The translations under genes were made by a program, and so were the position numbers. A stretch of 64,000 bases of DNA from Roseiarcus sp963726105. GTDB lineage: Bacteria; Pseudomonadota; Alphaproteobacteria; Rhizobiales; Beijerinckiaceae. Location of the stretch: positions 1-64,000 of the forward strand of contig CAVSBJ010000003.1 in NCBI GenBank assembly GCA_963726105.1. The letters are read 5' to 3'. The notes below the pieces were generated by a model. The model was not told the origin of the DNA. It saw nothing but the letters and a program-made list of their open reading frames with translations, and made no database searches. Below are positions 15,736-25,943 of the stretch, in pieces (the stretch's first letter is position 1; every line of letters begins with the position of its first letter).

Positions 15736-16227
15736 CTGCTGAAAAAGGCTCTCGATCCAACAGACATTCGGATCCTCACTGAAGTCCAGGAGGACGCCAG
15801 CCTCACGAATGTCGCGCTCGCCGAACGCGTCGGCTTGTCGCCCTCGCCATGTCTGGCTCGCGTCAAAGCGCTCGAGGAGGCAGGCGTCATCGCCAAGCGG
15901 GTGACCCTTCTTGACGCCGCCAAGCTCGGTCCGAGCCTGAGCGTCTTCATTCAGGTGACCCTGGAAAAGCAGATCGAGGAGATGCTGGAGAGCTTCGAGC
16001 AGTCCATCAAACGCTTTCCGGAAGTGATGGAATGCTACCTGATGACGGGCGATTCGGATTATCTTCTCCGCGTGGTGGTTCGCGACACCATCGAACTCCA
16101 GCATTTCATCATCGAGCGGCTGACGAAAGCGCGCGGCGTCGCCAACATCAAATCGAGCTTTGCCTTGAAACAGGTCAAATACAAAACGGCGCTTCCGGCG
16201 AGCGTGCTGGCCCGTCTTCCGGGCTAG
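15736..16227 (+). CDS. Lrp/AsnC family transcriptional regulator, apparent CTG start
   Basis: The frame contains a complete Lrp N-terminal helix-turn-helix (LDPTDIRILTEVQEDASL, then LAERVGLSPSPCLARVKALE) and a RAM effector domain with GDSDYLLRVVVRD and KSSFALKQVK. The coding signal begins at about 15745, but between the in-frame TGA (15724-15726) and the HTH there is no ATG, GTG or TTG. Only CTG codons at 15736 and 15739 occur, preceded by a GAAGG Shine-Dalgarno. A TTG at 15835 would delete the DNA-binding domain. Starting at CTG gives 163 residues, normal for the family. Its position divergent from aceE suggests it regulates pyruvate dehydrogenase. Confidence 0.82.
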   Translation: MLKKALDPTDIRILTEVQEDASLTNVALAERVGLSPSPCLARVKALEEAGVIAKRVTLLDAAKLGPSLSVFIQVTLEKQIEEMLESFEQSIKRFPEVMECYLMTGDSDYLLRVVVRDTIELQHFIIERLTKARGVANIKSSFALKQVKYKTALPASVLARLPG

Positions 16228-16401
16228 CGCTTCAAGCGGCGGGTGGGACGGGTCGAGGTCAGAGACGCCAGATGAAGATAACTCGACAATGTCTTGCCAG
16301 CTCGAATGGGACCGTGCTATTGTTTTTCAGAAGCCCTGTTGGGTTCAGCGACGAGTTCCTGAACGCACACAGGACAGACTTCAGCGTTGAGAGCGAGCGG
16401 G

Positions 16402-16425
16402 TTTCGTCGAGCTTGAGCGAGCCGC
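16402..16425. repeat. 24-bp direct repeat, copy 1 (copy 2 at 16566-16589 inside the kinase gene)
   Basis: TTTCGTCGAGCTTGAGCGAG followed by CCGC occurs identically at 16402-16425 and at 16566-16589, the latter within the 3' end of the histidine kinase gene. Flanking bases after the repeat are also similar but diverged. This suggests a partial tandem duplication of the kinase gene end into the intergenic space. Confidence 0.75.
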
Positions 16426-16484
16426 AGTCGAGACGAGCGACTCGCTAAATGCGCGGTAGGCCGTTGAAAAGGCTCAAAACGGAC

Positions 16485-16501
16485 TCGCTAATTGTTAGCG
16501 A
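16485..16501. terminator. Small hairpin between convergent Lrp and kinase genes
   Basis: TCGCTAA and TTAGCGA form a 7-bp stem around a three-base loop, between the ends of two convergent genes. It could act as a weak bidirectional terminator. The rest of 16228-16518 holds no gene beyond the duplicated kinase fragment. Confidence 0.35.
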
Positions 16502-16518
16502 CGGCGATCGTCAAAGCC

Positions 16519-17895
16519 TCACACGCAGGGCAGCCTTAGGATCGCGCGCAAGCCCCCAAGAGGGCTTTCGTCGAGCTTGAGCGAGCCGCCATAGATCGAG
16601 GCGAGCTCGACGACGATCGACAGGCCGAGGCCGGAGCCGGGCCGCGACTCGTCAAGCCGTTTTCCCCGTTCGACCGCTGCGGCGCGCGCGTTCTCGTCGA
16701 GGCCTGGCCCATCGTCGTCGATCTCCGCGACGAGAAACGGATCGGAATCGCGTTCAGCGCCGGCGCTGGCGGTGCGGATGGAAACCCGCTCGCGCGCCCA
16801 CTTCCCCGCATTGTCGAGCAGGTTGCCGATGAGGTCGGTGAGATCCTGCGCCTCGCCGCGAAATCTCAGACCGGGTTGCAAGGCGACCTCGAAGGTCAGG
16901 ACCTGGTCGCCATGCAGCTTCTCGTAGGTGCGCACGAGCCCCTCGACGACCGGCTTGACTTCCGTCGCGACGCCAAAGGTCCGGGCGCGGGCGGCGGCGC
17001 GCGCGCGGTCGAGGTAGAACGTCACCTGCCGGCGCATGATCTCGGTCTGCTCGCGCACCTTTTCCGGCAAGGCCGGGCTCATCGAATCCGCTTCGTTCAT
17101 CAAAACGCTGAGCGGCGTTTTGAGCGCATGGGCTAGATTTCCGACCTGGGTGCGCGCGCGCTCGACGATCTCGCGGTTGGCGTCGATCAGTTGATTGACC
17201 TCCGTCGCCAGCGGAGCGACGTCCTGCGGAAACTCGCCCGCGATATGTTCGGCCTCGCCGCGGCGGATCGCGGCGACGCCTTCCCGCAAGACCCGGAGTG
17301 GGCGCAGGCCGAAACGAACCGCAAGCGCCGTCGAGCCAACGAGCGCCAGCGCCAGAGCCAGAAATGTCGCCGCGAGCGCAGTTTCGAAGCTCAGCTCCTG
17401 GGCCTGGATCACGTCGGCGTTGGCGGCGACCTGCACGAGGTATCGTCCGTCGTCGCCGGCGTCGATCTCGCGTTGGATCATCCTCAGTTGATGTCCGCCC
17501 GGACCGACCGCGTAGCCGCTAAGCATGGCGCCGTGATCGTGCCCGACTGGGACCAGTTGCGGCAATTGGGTCGCGAACAGCGACTTCGAGGCGCGAATCT
17601 CCGGCGGGTTCACGTCGGTGCGGGTAATCTGCCAGTACCAGCCGGAGAAGGCGAGTTCGAATTGCGGCGCGATCGCCGCCGGAGCCGCCGCCTTCCCCTC
17701 TTCAGTCGGGACGGCGACATTGGCGACCAGCGCCTTGAGATAGACGCCAAGCTGGTCGTCGAAATTGGCCTCGCTCCATTGCTTGTTGAGCGCGCTCAAA
17801 CCAAGCCCTGCGAGCGCGAGGATGAGGATGCTCCAGAACGCCGCAGAGAGAAAAAGGCGCGAAGCGATCGAACGCGCGCTAAGCGCCTTGAACAT
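16519..17895 (-). CDS. Orphan sensor histidine kinase
   Basis: 458 residues from ATG 17895. Order: TM1 (about residues 15-36), a periplasmic sensor domain with GWYWQITRTDV and SLFATQLPQL, TM2 (AATFLALALALVGSTALAV), a HAMP-like linker, and a DHp box NLAHALKTPLSVL with the phosphorylatable His. The ATPase domain has NLLDNAGKWA (N box), DDDGPGL (G1) and GSGLGLSIV (G2). The architecture resembles PhoQ-type kinases. The gene starts 8 bases after ilvD with no response regulator beside it, so its partner must be elsewhere. An open frame extends far upstream inside ilvD but codes nothing recognisable. Confidence 0.88.
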   Translation of the reverse strand: MFKALSARSIASRLFLSAAFWSILILALAGLGLSALNKQWSEANFDDQLGVYLKALVANVAVPTEEGKAAAPAAIAPQFELAFSGWYWQITRTDVNPPEIRASKSLFATQLPQLVPVGHDHGAMLSGYAVGPGGHQLRMIQREIDAGDDGRYLVQVAANADVIQAQELSFETALAATFLALALALVGSTALAVRFGLRPLRVLREGVAAIRRGEAEHIAGEFPQDVAPLATEVNQLIDANREIVERARTQVGNLAHALKTPLSVLMNEADSMSPALPEKVREQTEIMRRQVTFYLDRARAAARARTFGVATEVKPVVEGLVRTYEKLHGDQVLTFEVALQPGLRFRGEAQDLTDLIGNLLDNAGKWARERVSIRTASAGAERDSDPFLVAEIDDDGPGLDENARAAAVERGKRLDESRPGSGLGLSIVVELASIYGGSLKLDESPLGGLRAILRLPCV

Positions 17896-17903
17896 GAAGG
17901 GGC

Positions 17904-19745
17904 TTACGGCACTTCCCGAACCGCGCCGCGCGCCGCGCTGGTCGCGAAGGCGGCGTAGGCGCGCAAGGCCGCCGACACCGCCCGCTTTCGCGGTTGGGCC
18001 GGCTTCCAGGCGTTCGCGCCCTTCGCTTCCATCGCCGCGCGGCGGTGGGCGAACTCGGCCTCGTCCACGAGAACTTCGATTGTGCGCGCGGGAATGTCGA
18101 TCGCGATCATGTCGCCTTCTTCGACGAGGCTGATCGTTCCGCCTTCTGCCGCTTCCGGGGAGACGTGGCCGATCGAGAGGCCCGAGGTGCCGCCGGAGAA
18201 GCGGCCGTCCGTCACCAGGGCGCACGCCTTGCCGAGCCCTCGCGACTTCAGATAGCTGGTCGGGTAAAGCATTTCCTGCATGCCCGGGCCGCCGCGCGGC
18301 CCCTCGTAGCGGATGACGACAACGTCACCTGCGACCACCTTGCCGCCCAGAATCCCCTGCACCGCATCGTCCTGGCTCTCGAAGATGCGCGCCGGACCTT
18401 GGAACTTGAGGCTGCCGGCGTCGACCCCCGCCGTTTTGACGATGCAACCGTCGACAGCGATGTTGCCGTACAGCACGGCAAGTCCGCCGTCCTTGGAGAA
18501 GGCATGCTCGGAATCGCGGATGACGCCCTTCTGGCGATCCTCGTCGAGCGAGGGATAACGCGCCGATTGGCTGAACGCGACCTGGGTCGGAATGCCGCCG
18601 GGACCGGCCATGAAGAATTCGCGCGTCGCGTTGCCGGTCGCGCGCATGATGTCGTTGCGCGACAAAGCGTGCTCGAGCGACTCGGCGTGAACCATCCGGA
18701 CGTCGCGATTGAGCAGACCCGCGCGGTCGAGTTCGCCCAGAATTCCCATCACCCCGCCGGCGCGATGAACGTCCTCGACATGCACGTCGGCCACGGACGG
18801 AGCGACCTTGCACAGACAGGGCACGCGGCGCGACAGCCGGTCGATATCGGCCATGGTGAAGTCGATCTCGCCCTCGTGCGCCGCGGCAAGCAGGTGCAGG
18901 ACCGTGTTGGTCGAACCGCCCATGGCGATGTCGAGCGACATGGCGTTTTCGAACGCCTTGAAGGTGGCGATCCCGCGCGGCAGCGCGCCTTCGTCGCCTT
19001 CCTCGTACCAGCGCCGGGCGAGATCGACGACGAGGTGCCCGGCCTCGACGAACAGGCGCCGCCGGTCGGCGTGCGTGGCCACCACGGTGCCGTTGCCAGG
19101 CAGGGACAGCCCCAGCGCTTCGGTCAGGCAATTCATCGAATTGGCGGTGAACATGCCCGAGCATGAGCCGCAGGTCGGGCAGGCGGAGCGCTCGATCACG
19201 GCGACGTCGGCGTCGGAAACCTTGCTGTCCGCCGCGGCGACCATCGCGTCGATGAGGTCGATGCTGCGTGTGCCGGTCGAGAGCTTGACCTTGCCGGCTT
19301 CCATCGGGCCGCCGGAGACGAACACCGCCGGGATGTTGAGGCGCATCGCCGCCATCAGCATGCCGGGGGTGATCTTGTCGCAGTTCGAAATGCACACCAG
19401 CGCGTCGGCGCAATGGGCGTTGGCCATATATTCGACGCTGTCGGCGATGAGCTCGCGCGAGGGCAGCGAATAGAGCATGCCGTCATGGCCCATGGCGATG
19501 CCGTCGTCGACAGCGATGGTGTCGAATTCCTTGGCGACGCCGCCCGCCGCCTCGACCTCCCGCGCCACCAACTGGCCAAGGTCCTTGAGATGCACGTGGC
19601 CGGGCACGAACTGGGTGAAGGAATTGGCGATGGCGATGATCGGCTTGCCGAAATCGCCGTCCTTCATACCGGTTGCGCGCCAAAGGCCGCGGGCGCCGGC
19701 CATGTTGCGGCCGTGGGTCGAAGTGCGGGAGCGATAGGAAGGCAT
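17904..19745 (-). CDS. ilvD: Dihydroxy-acid dehydratase
   Basis: A 613-residue enzyme of full length. The Fe-S cysteines are in SNCDKITPG and CPTCGSCSGMFTANSMN, and the magnesium-binding region is VDDGIAMGHDGM. The C-terminal VTDGRFSGGTSGLSIGHVSPEAAEGG is diagnostic. It converts 2,3-dihydroxy-isovalerate and -methylvalerate to the 2-keto acids in valine and isoleucine synthesis, in the cytoplasm. The start at MPSYRSRTSTHGRNMAGAR matches the family. No other ilv genes are adjacent; a histidine kinase follows directly. Confidence 0.98.
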   Translation of the reverse strand: MPSYRSRTSTHGRNMAGARGLWRATGMKDGDFGKPIIAIANSFTQFVPGHVHLKDLGQLVAREVEAAGGVAKEFDTIAVDDGIAMGHDGMLYSLPSRELIADSVEYMANAHCADALVCISNCDKITPGMLMAAMRLNIPAVFVSGGPMEAGKVKLSTGTRSIDLIDAMVAAADSKVSDADVAVIERSACPTCGSCSGMFTANSMNCLTEALGLSLPGNGTVVATHADRRRLFVEAGHLVVDLARRWYEEGDEGALPRGIATFKAFENAMSLDIAMGGSTNTVLHLLAAAHEGEIDFTMADIDRLSRRVPCLCKVAPSVADVHVEDVHRAGGVMGILGELDRAGLLNRDVRMVHAESLEHALSRNDIMRATGNATREFFMAGPGGIPTQVAFSQSARYPSLDEDRQKGVIRDSEHAFSKDGGLAVLYGNIAVDGCIVKTAGVDAGSLKFQGPARIFESQDDAVQGILGGKVVAGDVVVIRYEGPRGGPGMQEMLYPTSYLKSRGLGKACALVTDGRFSGGTSGLSIGHVSPEAAEGGTISLVEEGDMIAIDIPARTIEVLVDEAEFAHRRAAMEAKGANAWKPAQPRKRAVSAALRAYAAFATSAARGAVREVP

Positions 19746-19951
19746 GGGTCGCGCCTATGGAGAGGGAACGGGGCGCAGCAGCGCCAATTGACCGTCATAT
19801 TCGCATTTTCTTGCCCCTGACAGCAAGGGCGCGTCGAAACGGCCCGCGGGCCAGACGACGGGGCCAGCGAATTGACTTCGCCCTCCCGGATTGCGAGAAA
19901 CGGCGCGCTCAGCTGCGCCCGTGTTCAACAAACCGTGGAGCGGCTCCCGGC

Positions 19952-20025
19952 GCGGGTGTAGCTCAATGGTAGAGCAGCAGCCTTCCAAGCTGAATACGAG
20001 GGTTCGATTCCCTTCACCCGCTCCA
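19952..20025 (+). tRNA. tRNA-Gly (anticodon TCC)
   Basis: The 74 bases include an encoded CCA end. Acceptor GCGGGTG pairs with CACCCGC, the D-stem is GCTC/GAGC, and the anticodon loop is CTTCCAA. The T-arm GGGTTCGATTCCC is standard. Confidence 0.97.
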
Positions 20026-20111
20026 AGAAGATTTTGGACTCTGCGGTGCGTCGTCACATAGGCGATAGGGTGCGTATCGCCACGGCGCAGCAAAGGCCCA
20101 CGTTGCAACAA

Positions 20112-20834
20112 TCAGAGGCCGAGCTGGTCAGCTAGATCCTCGAGATCGCTCGCAACGATGTCCCAATCGTCATTTGGCAAGAGATCGATCGTCTGTCCCG
20201 CGCCGTGCTCCGTCGGGCGAGGGATGAAGGCGGTCCGCAGCCCACACTGGCGCGCAGCCGACAAGTCGCCATTGTGCGCGGCGACGAGACAAATTTGCTC
20301 GGGCTCAACCATCAGGGCCTCGGCGGTGCGCAAATAGGCCTCCGGCGCCGGCTTGTAAGCCTGCGCGATTTCCGCGCCCAGAATCGCGTCCCAAGGCAGG
20401 CCGGCGCGCTTCGCCATGTCGAGCATCAGCCGGATATTGCCGTTGGAGAGCGGAGCGATGATGAAGCCGCGCTTCAGCCGCGTAAGGCCGGGAACCGAAT
20501 CCGGCCAAGGGTCCAGTCGACGCCAGGCGTGGTTCAGCGCATCGAGTTCGGCAGGCGGAACCGAGGCGCGATCGATCTCAAATTCCGGGAGCACGGCTTC
20601 GAGGTTCTCCCGATGCAGAACGTCGAGCCGGACGAAGGGACGGCGGCCAGAACGGACCTGCGCCATCGCCGGCGCGTAACGGCGCCGCCATGCGTCCGCG
20701 AAGGCGGCCGGATCGGCGCTGGGCGCGTAGCGTGCGAGAAAAGCCGCCGATTCCCGGGCCACGCCGCCGCGCCAGTCGACGACCGTGCCAAAGACATCGA
20801 AAACGAGCGCCTGAACGTCGGCGAAGGCCTGCAC
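20112..20834 (-). CDS. Haloacid dehalogenase type II (HAD superfamily)
   Basis: About 240 residues from GTG 20834, 13 bases after the stop of the preceding gene. Motif I is VFDVFGTVVDWR with the nucleophilic Asp. Motif II lies in PLSNGNIRLM, Lys of motif III in AYKPAPEAY, and motif IV in AAHNGDLSAARQCG. These match (S)-2-haloacid dehalogenases, which replace halogen by hydroxyl through an aspartyl ester. The real substrate may be another small acid or phosphate. A much longer frame upstream overlaps the neighbouring gene and is ignored. Confidence 0.88.
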   Translation of the reverse strand: MQAFADVQALVFDVFGTVVDWRGGVARESAAFLARYAPSADPAAFADAWRRRYAPAMAQVRSGRRPFVRLDVLHRENLEAVLPEFEIDRASVPPAELDALNHAWRRLDPWPDSVPGLTRLKRGFIIAPLSNGNIRLMLDMAKRAGLPWDAILGAEIAQAYKPAPEAYLRTAEALMVEPEQICLVAAHNGDLSAARQCGLRTAFIPRPTEHGAGQTIDLLPNDDWDIVASDLEDLADQLGL

Positions 20835-20847
20835 AGTGCGCCGCCGT

Positions 20848-21339
20848 CTACTGCAGGCGATCCTTGATCTTGTCGATCCCGGCGCGAGCGCAGGCGTCGT
20901 CCAGCTTCCCGCCGGGCGCGCCTGCGGCCCCGATCGCCCCGATGATCTCGTCGCCGAGCTTGATTGGAACGCCGCCGCCGAAGAACATGACATGCGGCAG
21001 CTTGGAAAGGGGCGCGATCGAATCCTCACCCCTGGCCCGCTCGGCGAGGGCAAGCGTGTCGTTCTTGAACGAGGCGGCGGTGTAGGCCTTGGCGAGGGCG
21101 CTGTCGAGCGTGTGCGCGCCGGCGACGTCGCCACGAAGTGTGGCGATGACCACGCCGTCGGCGTCCACGACCTGAGCTGTTTCGTGATAGCCCTGCTTTG
21201 CGCAGGCCGCGACCGTCTCGCTCGCCGCCTCGAGCGCGAGCGCCGCGGGTATGCGATGCGTCGGCAACGTCTGCGCCTGCGCAACCGAGCCCATCAAAGT
21301 CACGGCGCTGAGCGCGGCAAGAATTCTGCGATTGATCAT
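20848..21339 (-). CDS. Exported GlcG/HbpS-family (DUF336) protein
   Basis: 163 residues from ATG 21339, which has a strong GGGAGG ribosome binding site. A signal peptide ends near SVAQAQ (about residue 22). The domain shows the GlcG/HbpS pattern: ALALEAASETVAACAKQGY, VVDADGVVIATLRGD, TALSSA-like LDSALAKAYTAASF, GGGVPIKLGDEIIGAIGAAG, and a final DDACARAGIDKI. Members bind haem or cofactors or act as chaperone-like proteins; the role here is unknown. It precedes the HAD gene in the same direction. Confidence 0.82.
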   Translation of the reverse strand: MINRRILAALSAVTLMGSVAQAQTLPTHRIPAALALEAASETVAACAKQGYHETAQVVDADGVVIATLRGDVAGAHTLDSALAKAYTAASFKNDTLALAERARGEDSIAPLSKLPHVMFFGGGVPIKLGDEIIGAIGAAGAPGGKLDDACARAGIDKIKDRLQ

Positions 21340-21402
21340 TGACGTTCCTCCCAATCCAGCGCCTCCACGTGCGCGCTGGAATACAACGCGTTCGGAGCGG
21401 AC

Positions 21403-21493
21403 CGTCATCGCGAGGAGCGAAGCGACGTGGCGATCCAGAGCCGCTGCTGCCGCCCTTCATCTCTGGATCGCTTCGCTTGCGCTCGCGATGACG
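21403..21493. repeat. Palindromic extragenic repeat
   Basis: CGTCATCGCGAGGAGCGAAG (from 21403, continuing to 21440) is mirrored by CTCTGGATCGCTTCGCTTGC (from 21461, continuing to 21493). The outer CGTCATCGCGAG/CTCGCGATGACG and inner GATCCAGAG/CTCTGGATC arms are perfect. It lies between two genes transcribed leftwards. It resembles repeated palindromic elements scattered in alphaproteobacterial genomes and could also stabilise or end transcripts. Confidence 0.75.
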
Positions 21494-21505
21494 CCGGCCC
21501 GATGC

Positions 21506-23311
21506 TTACGAATCCATCTTCAGCGCGGCGATGAAGGCCTCCTGCGGGATGTCGACCTTGCCGAACTGGCGCATCTTCTTTTTGCCGGCCTTCTGCTTCT
21601 CGAGCAGCTTGCGCTTGCGTGTGGCGTCGCCGCCGTAGCACTTGGCGGTGACGTCCTTGCGCAACGCCCGGATCGTCTCGCGGGCGATGATCTTGCCGCC
21701 AATCGCCGCCTGGACCGGGATCTGGAACATGTGCGGCGGGATGAGGTCTTTCAGCTTCTCGACCATCGCCCGGCCGCGCGGATCGGCGCGATCGCGGTGC
21801 ACGAGCATGGATAAAGCGTCGACCGGCTCGGCGTTGACCAGGATGGACATCTTGACCAGATCGCCGGCGCGATAGTCGGTGATCTGATAGTCGAAGGACG
21901 CGTAGCCCTTGGAGATCGATTTCAAGCGATCATAGAAGTCGAACACGACCTCGTTGAGCGGCAGTTCGTAAACCACCATCGCCCTTTTTCCCACGTAACT
22001 GAGATCGACCTGCACCCCGCGCCGGTCCTGGCAGAGTTTCAAAATCGCGCCGAGGTAGTCATCGGGGGTGAGGATGGTCGCCTTGATCCACGGCTCCCTG
22101 ATCTCGGCGATCTTGACCACGTCCGGCATGTCGGCCGGATTGTGCAGCTCGATCTCCGACTTGTCGGTCATCGCGATCTTGTAGATGACCGATGGCGCGG
22201 TCGCGATAAGATCGAGATTGAACTCGCGTTCCAGCCGCTCCTGGATGATTTCGAGATGCAGGAGGCCGAGGAAGCCACAGCGAAACCCGAAGCCGAGCGC
22301 CGCGGATGTCTCCATCTCGTAAGAGAAGCTTGCGTCGTTGAGCCTGAGGCGGCCCATCGCCGCGCGCAGATCCTCGAAGTCGGCCGCATCCGTCGGGAAG
22401 AGGCCGCAGAAAACGACCGGCTGCGCCGGTTTGAATCCAGGCAGCGCGTCATGCGTTGGGCGCCGCTCGTCCGTGATCGTGTCGCCGACGCGGGTGTCCG
22501 CGACCTGCTTGATCTGTGCGGTGATGTAGCCGACCTCGCCCGGGCCGAGAACGCCGATCTCCATCATCTTCGGCCGGAAGACGCCGATGCGATCGACCTC
22601 GTAGACGGCGTCGGCGGCCATCATGCGGATGTGCGAGCCTTTCTTGAGCGTCCCGTCGATCACACGGATAAGGACGACGACGCCGAGATAGGCGTCGTAC
22701 CAGGAGTCGACGAGCAGCGCTTTTAAAGGAGCGGCCTCGTCGCCCTTGGGCGGGGGCAGGCGCTTGACGATCGCCTCGAGCACAAGATCGATGTTGAGGC
22801 CGGTCTTGGCCGAGATCGGCACCGCGTCCGAGGCGTCGAGGCCGATCACGTCCTCGATCTGCTCCTTGATCCGGTCGGGCTCGGCGGCGGGCAGATCGAT
22901 CTTGTTGAGCACGGGCACGATCTCATGCCCGGCGTCGAGGGCGTGATAGACGTTCGCCAGCGTCTGCGCCTCGACCCCCTGGCTCGCGTCGACCACCAGG
23001 AGCGAGCCCTCGCACGCGGCGAGCGACCGCGACACCTCGTAGGCGAAGTCGACATGGCCGGGCGTGTCCATGAGGTTGAGGATGTAGGGTTTGCCGTCCT
23101 CGGCTCGGTATTCGAGCCGCACCGTCTGCGCCTTGATCGTGATCCCGCGTTCGCGCTCGATGTCCATAGAATCGAGCACCTGCTCGACCATGTCGCGCTC
23201 CGCCATCGTCCCCGTCTGCTGGATCAGCCGGTCGGCGAGCGTCGACTTGCCATGGTCGATATGGGCGATGATGGCGAAGTTTCGGATATTCTCGATTGCG
23301 TGGACGGCCAT
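21506..23311 (-). CDS. lepA: Elongation factor 4 (back-translocating GTPase)
   Basis: 601 residues from ATG 23311 (MAVHAIENIRNFAIIAHIDHGKST). GTPase motifs are HIDHGKST (G1), the DTPGH region (G3) and LNKIDLP (G4). The C-terminal LepA-specific domain contains CYGGDATRKRKLLEKQKAGK, the diagnostic end. The in-frame extension upstream to 23584 is low-complexity Arg/Pro-rich and lacks support. EF4 rescues or remodels stalled ribosomes at the membrane or in stress. Confidence 0.97.
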   Translation of the reverse strand: MAVHAIENIRNFAIIAHIDHGKSTLADRLIQQTGTMAERDMVEQVLDSMDIERERGITIKAQTVRLEYRAEDGKPYILNLMDTPGHVDFAYEVSRSLAACEGSLLVVDASQGVEAQTLANVYHALDAGHEIVPVLNKIDLPAAEPDRIKEQIEDVIGLDASDAVPISAKTGLNIDLVLEAIVKRLPPPKGDEAAPLKALLVDSWYDAYLGVVVLIRVIDGTLKKGSHIRMMAADAVYEVDRIGVFRPKMMEIGVLGPGEVGYITAQIKQVADTRVGDTITDERRPTHDALPGFKPAQPVVFCGLFPTDAADFEDLRAAMGRLRLNDASFSYEMETSAALGFGFRCGFLGLLHLEIIQERLEREFNLDLIATAPSVIYKIAMTDKSEIELHNPADMPDVVKIAEIREPWIKATILTPDDYLGAILKLCQDRRGVQVDLSYVGKRAMVVYELPLNEVVFDFYDRLKSISKGYASFDYQITDYRAGDLVKMSILVNAEPVDALSMLVHRDRADPRGRAMVEKLKDLIPPHMFQIPVQAAIGGKIIARETIRALRKDVTAKCYGGDATRKRKLLEKQKAGKKKMRQFGKVDIPQEAFIAALKMDS

Positions 23312-23383
23312 GGCGCGCGGGATAGCAGGACGCGGCGGGCAAGGGAACGGGATTCGAGGCCGATGGGCGCTCGACTGTCTTCT

Positions 23384-23405
23384 CCCCTCTCCAACGGGAG
23401 AGGGG
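23384..23405. repeat. Inverted repeat between lepA and katG
   Basis: CCCCTCTCC and GGAGAGGGG flank a four-base loop (AACG), followed by GTAGGGGTGAGGG. This form recurs as a small extragenic palindrome in many proteobacteria. Confidence 0.55.
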
Positions 23406-23453
23406 TAGGGGTGAGGGTTCGCACGCGATGCGCGCCTAGCTTGGGCGCGGCCG

Positions 23454-23474
23454 CCTTCTCCCAAAGGGAGAAGG
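23454..23474. terminator. Perfect hairpin downstream of katG
   Basis: CCTTCTCCC-AAA-GGGAGAAGG is a perfect 9-bp stem about 35 bases beyond the katG stop. No clear T-run follows on the katG strand, so it is a candidate terminator or a repeat unit. Confidence 0.45.
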
Positions 23475-23508
23475 GTTGCGCCAACCCCGTGGGAACTCAG
23501 TCTCGAAC

Positions 23509-25758
<2,250 letters not shown>

Positions 25759-25900
25759 GGTTTCCTCCAACCGTGTTCAGCGTCTCGCCGTCGATGATCC
25801 CGAATTGATGTAGGACGACCGTAGCCGCCGCATATGGCGCTTCCGCGTCACTGCCATTTCGTGCCGCCTCGATAAGCCGGGAAGGTGGATAGGTCAAATC

Positions 25901-25918
25901 GATTGTCTCTTGACAATC
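25901..25918. promoter_or_regulatory. Inverted repeat in katG/oxyR intergenic region, candidate OxyR site
   Basis: GATTGTC-TCTT-GACAATC is a perfect 7-bp inverted repeat 26 bases before the oxyR ATG and about 145 bases before katG. It includes TTGACA (25910-25915) on the plus strand and TTGTCA on the minus strand. A LysR-type regulator binding here could control both divergent genes. Binding is inferred from position and symmetry. Confidence 0.5.
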
Positions 25919-25943
25919 AATCGGCGTGGCCGATCTTCAGTCC

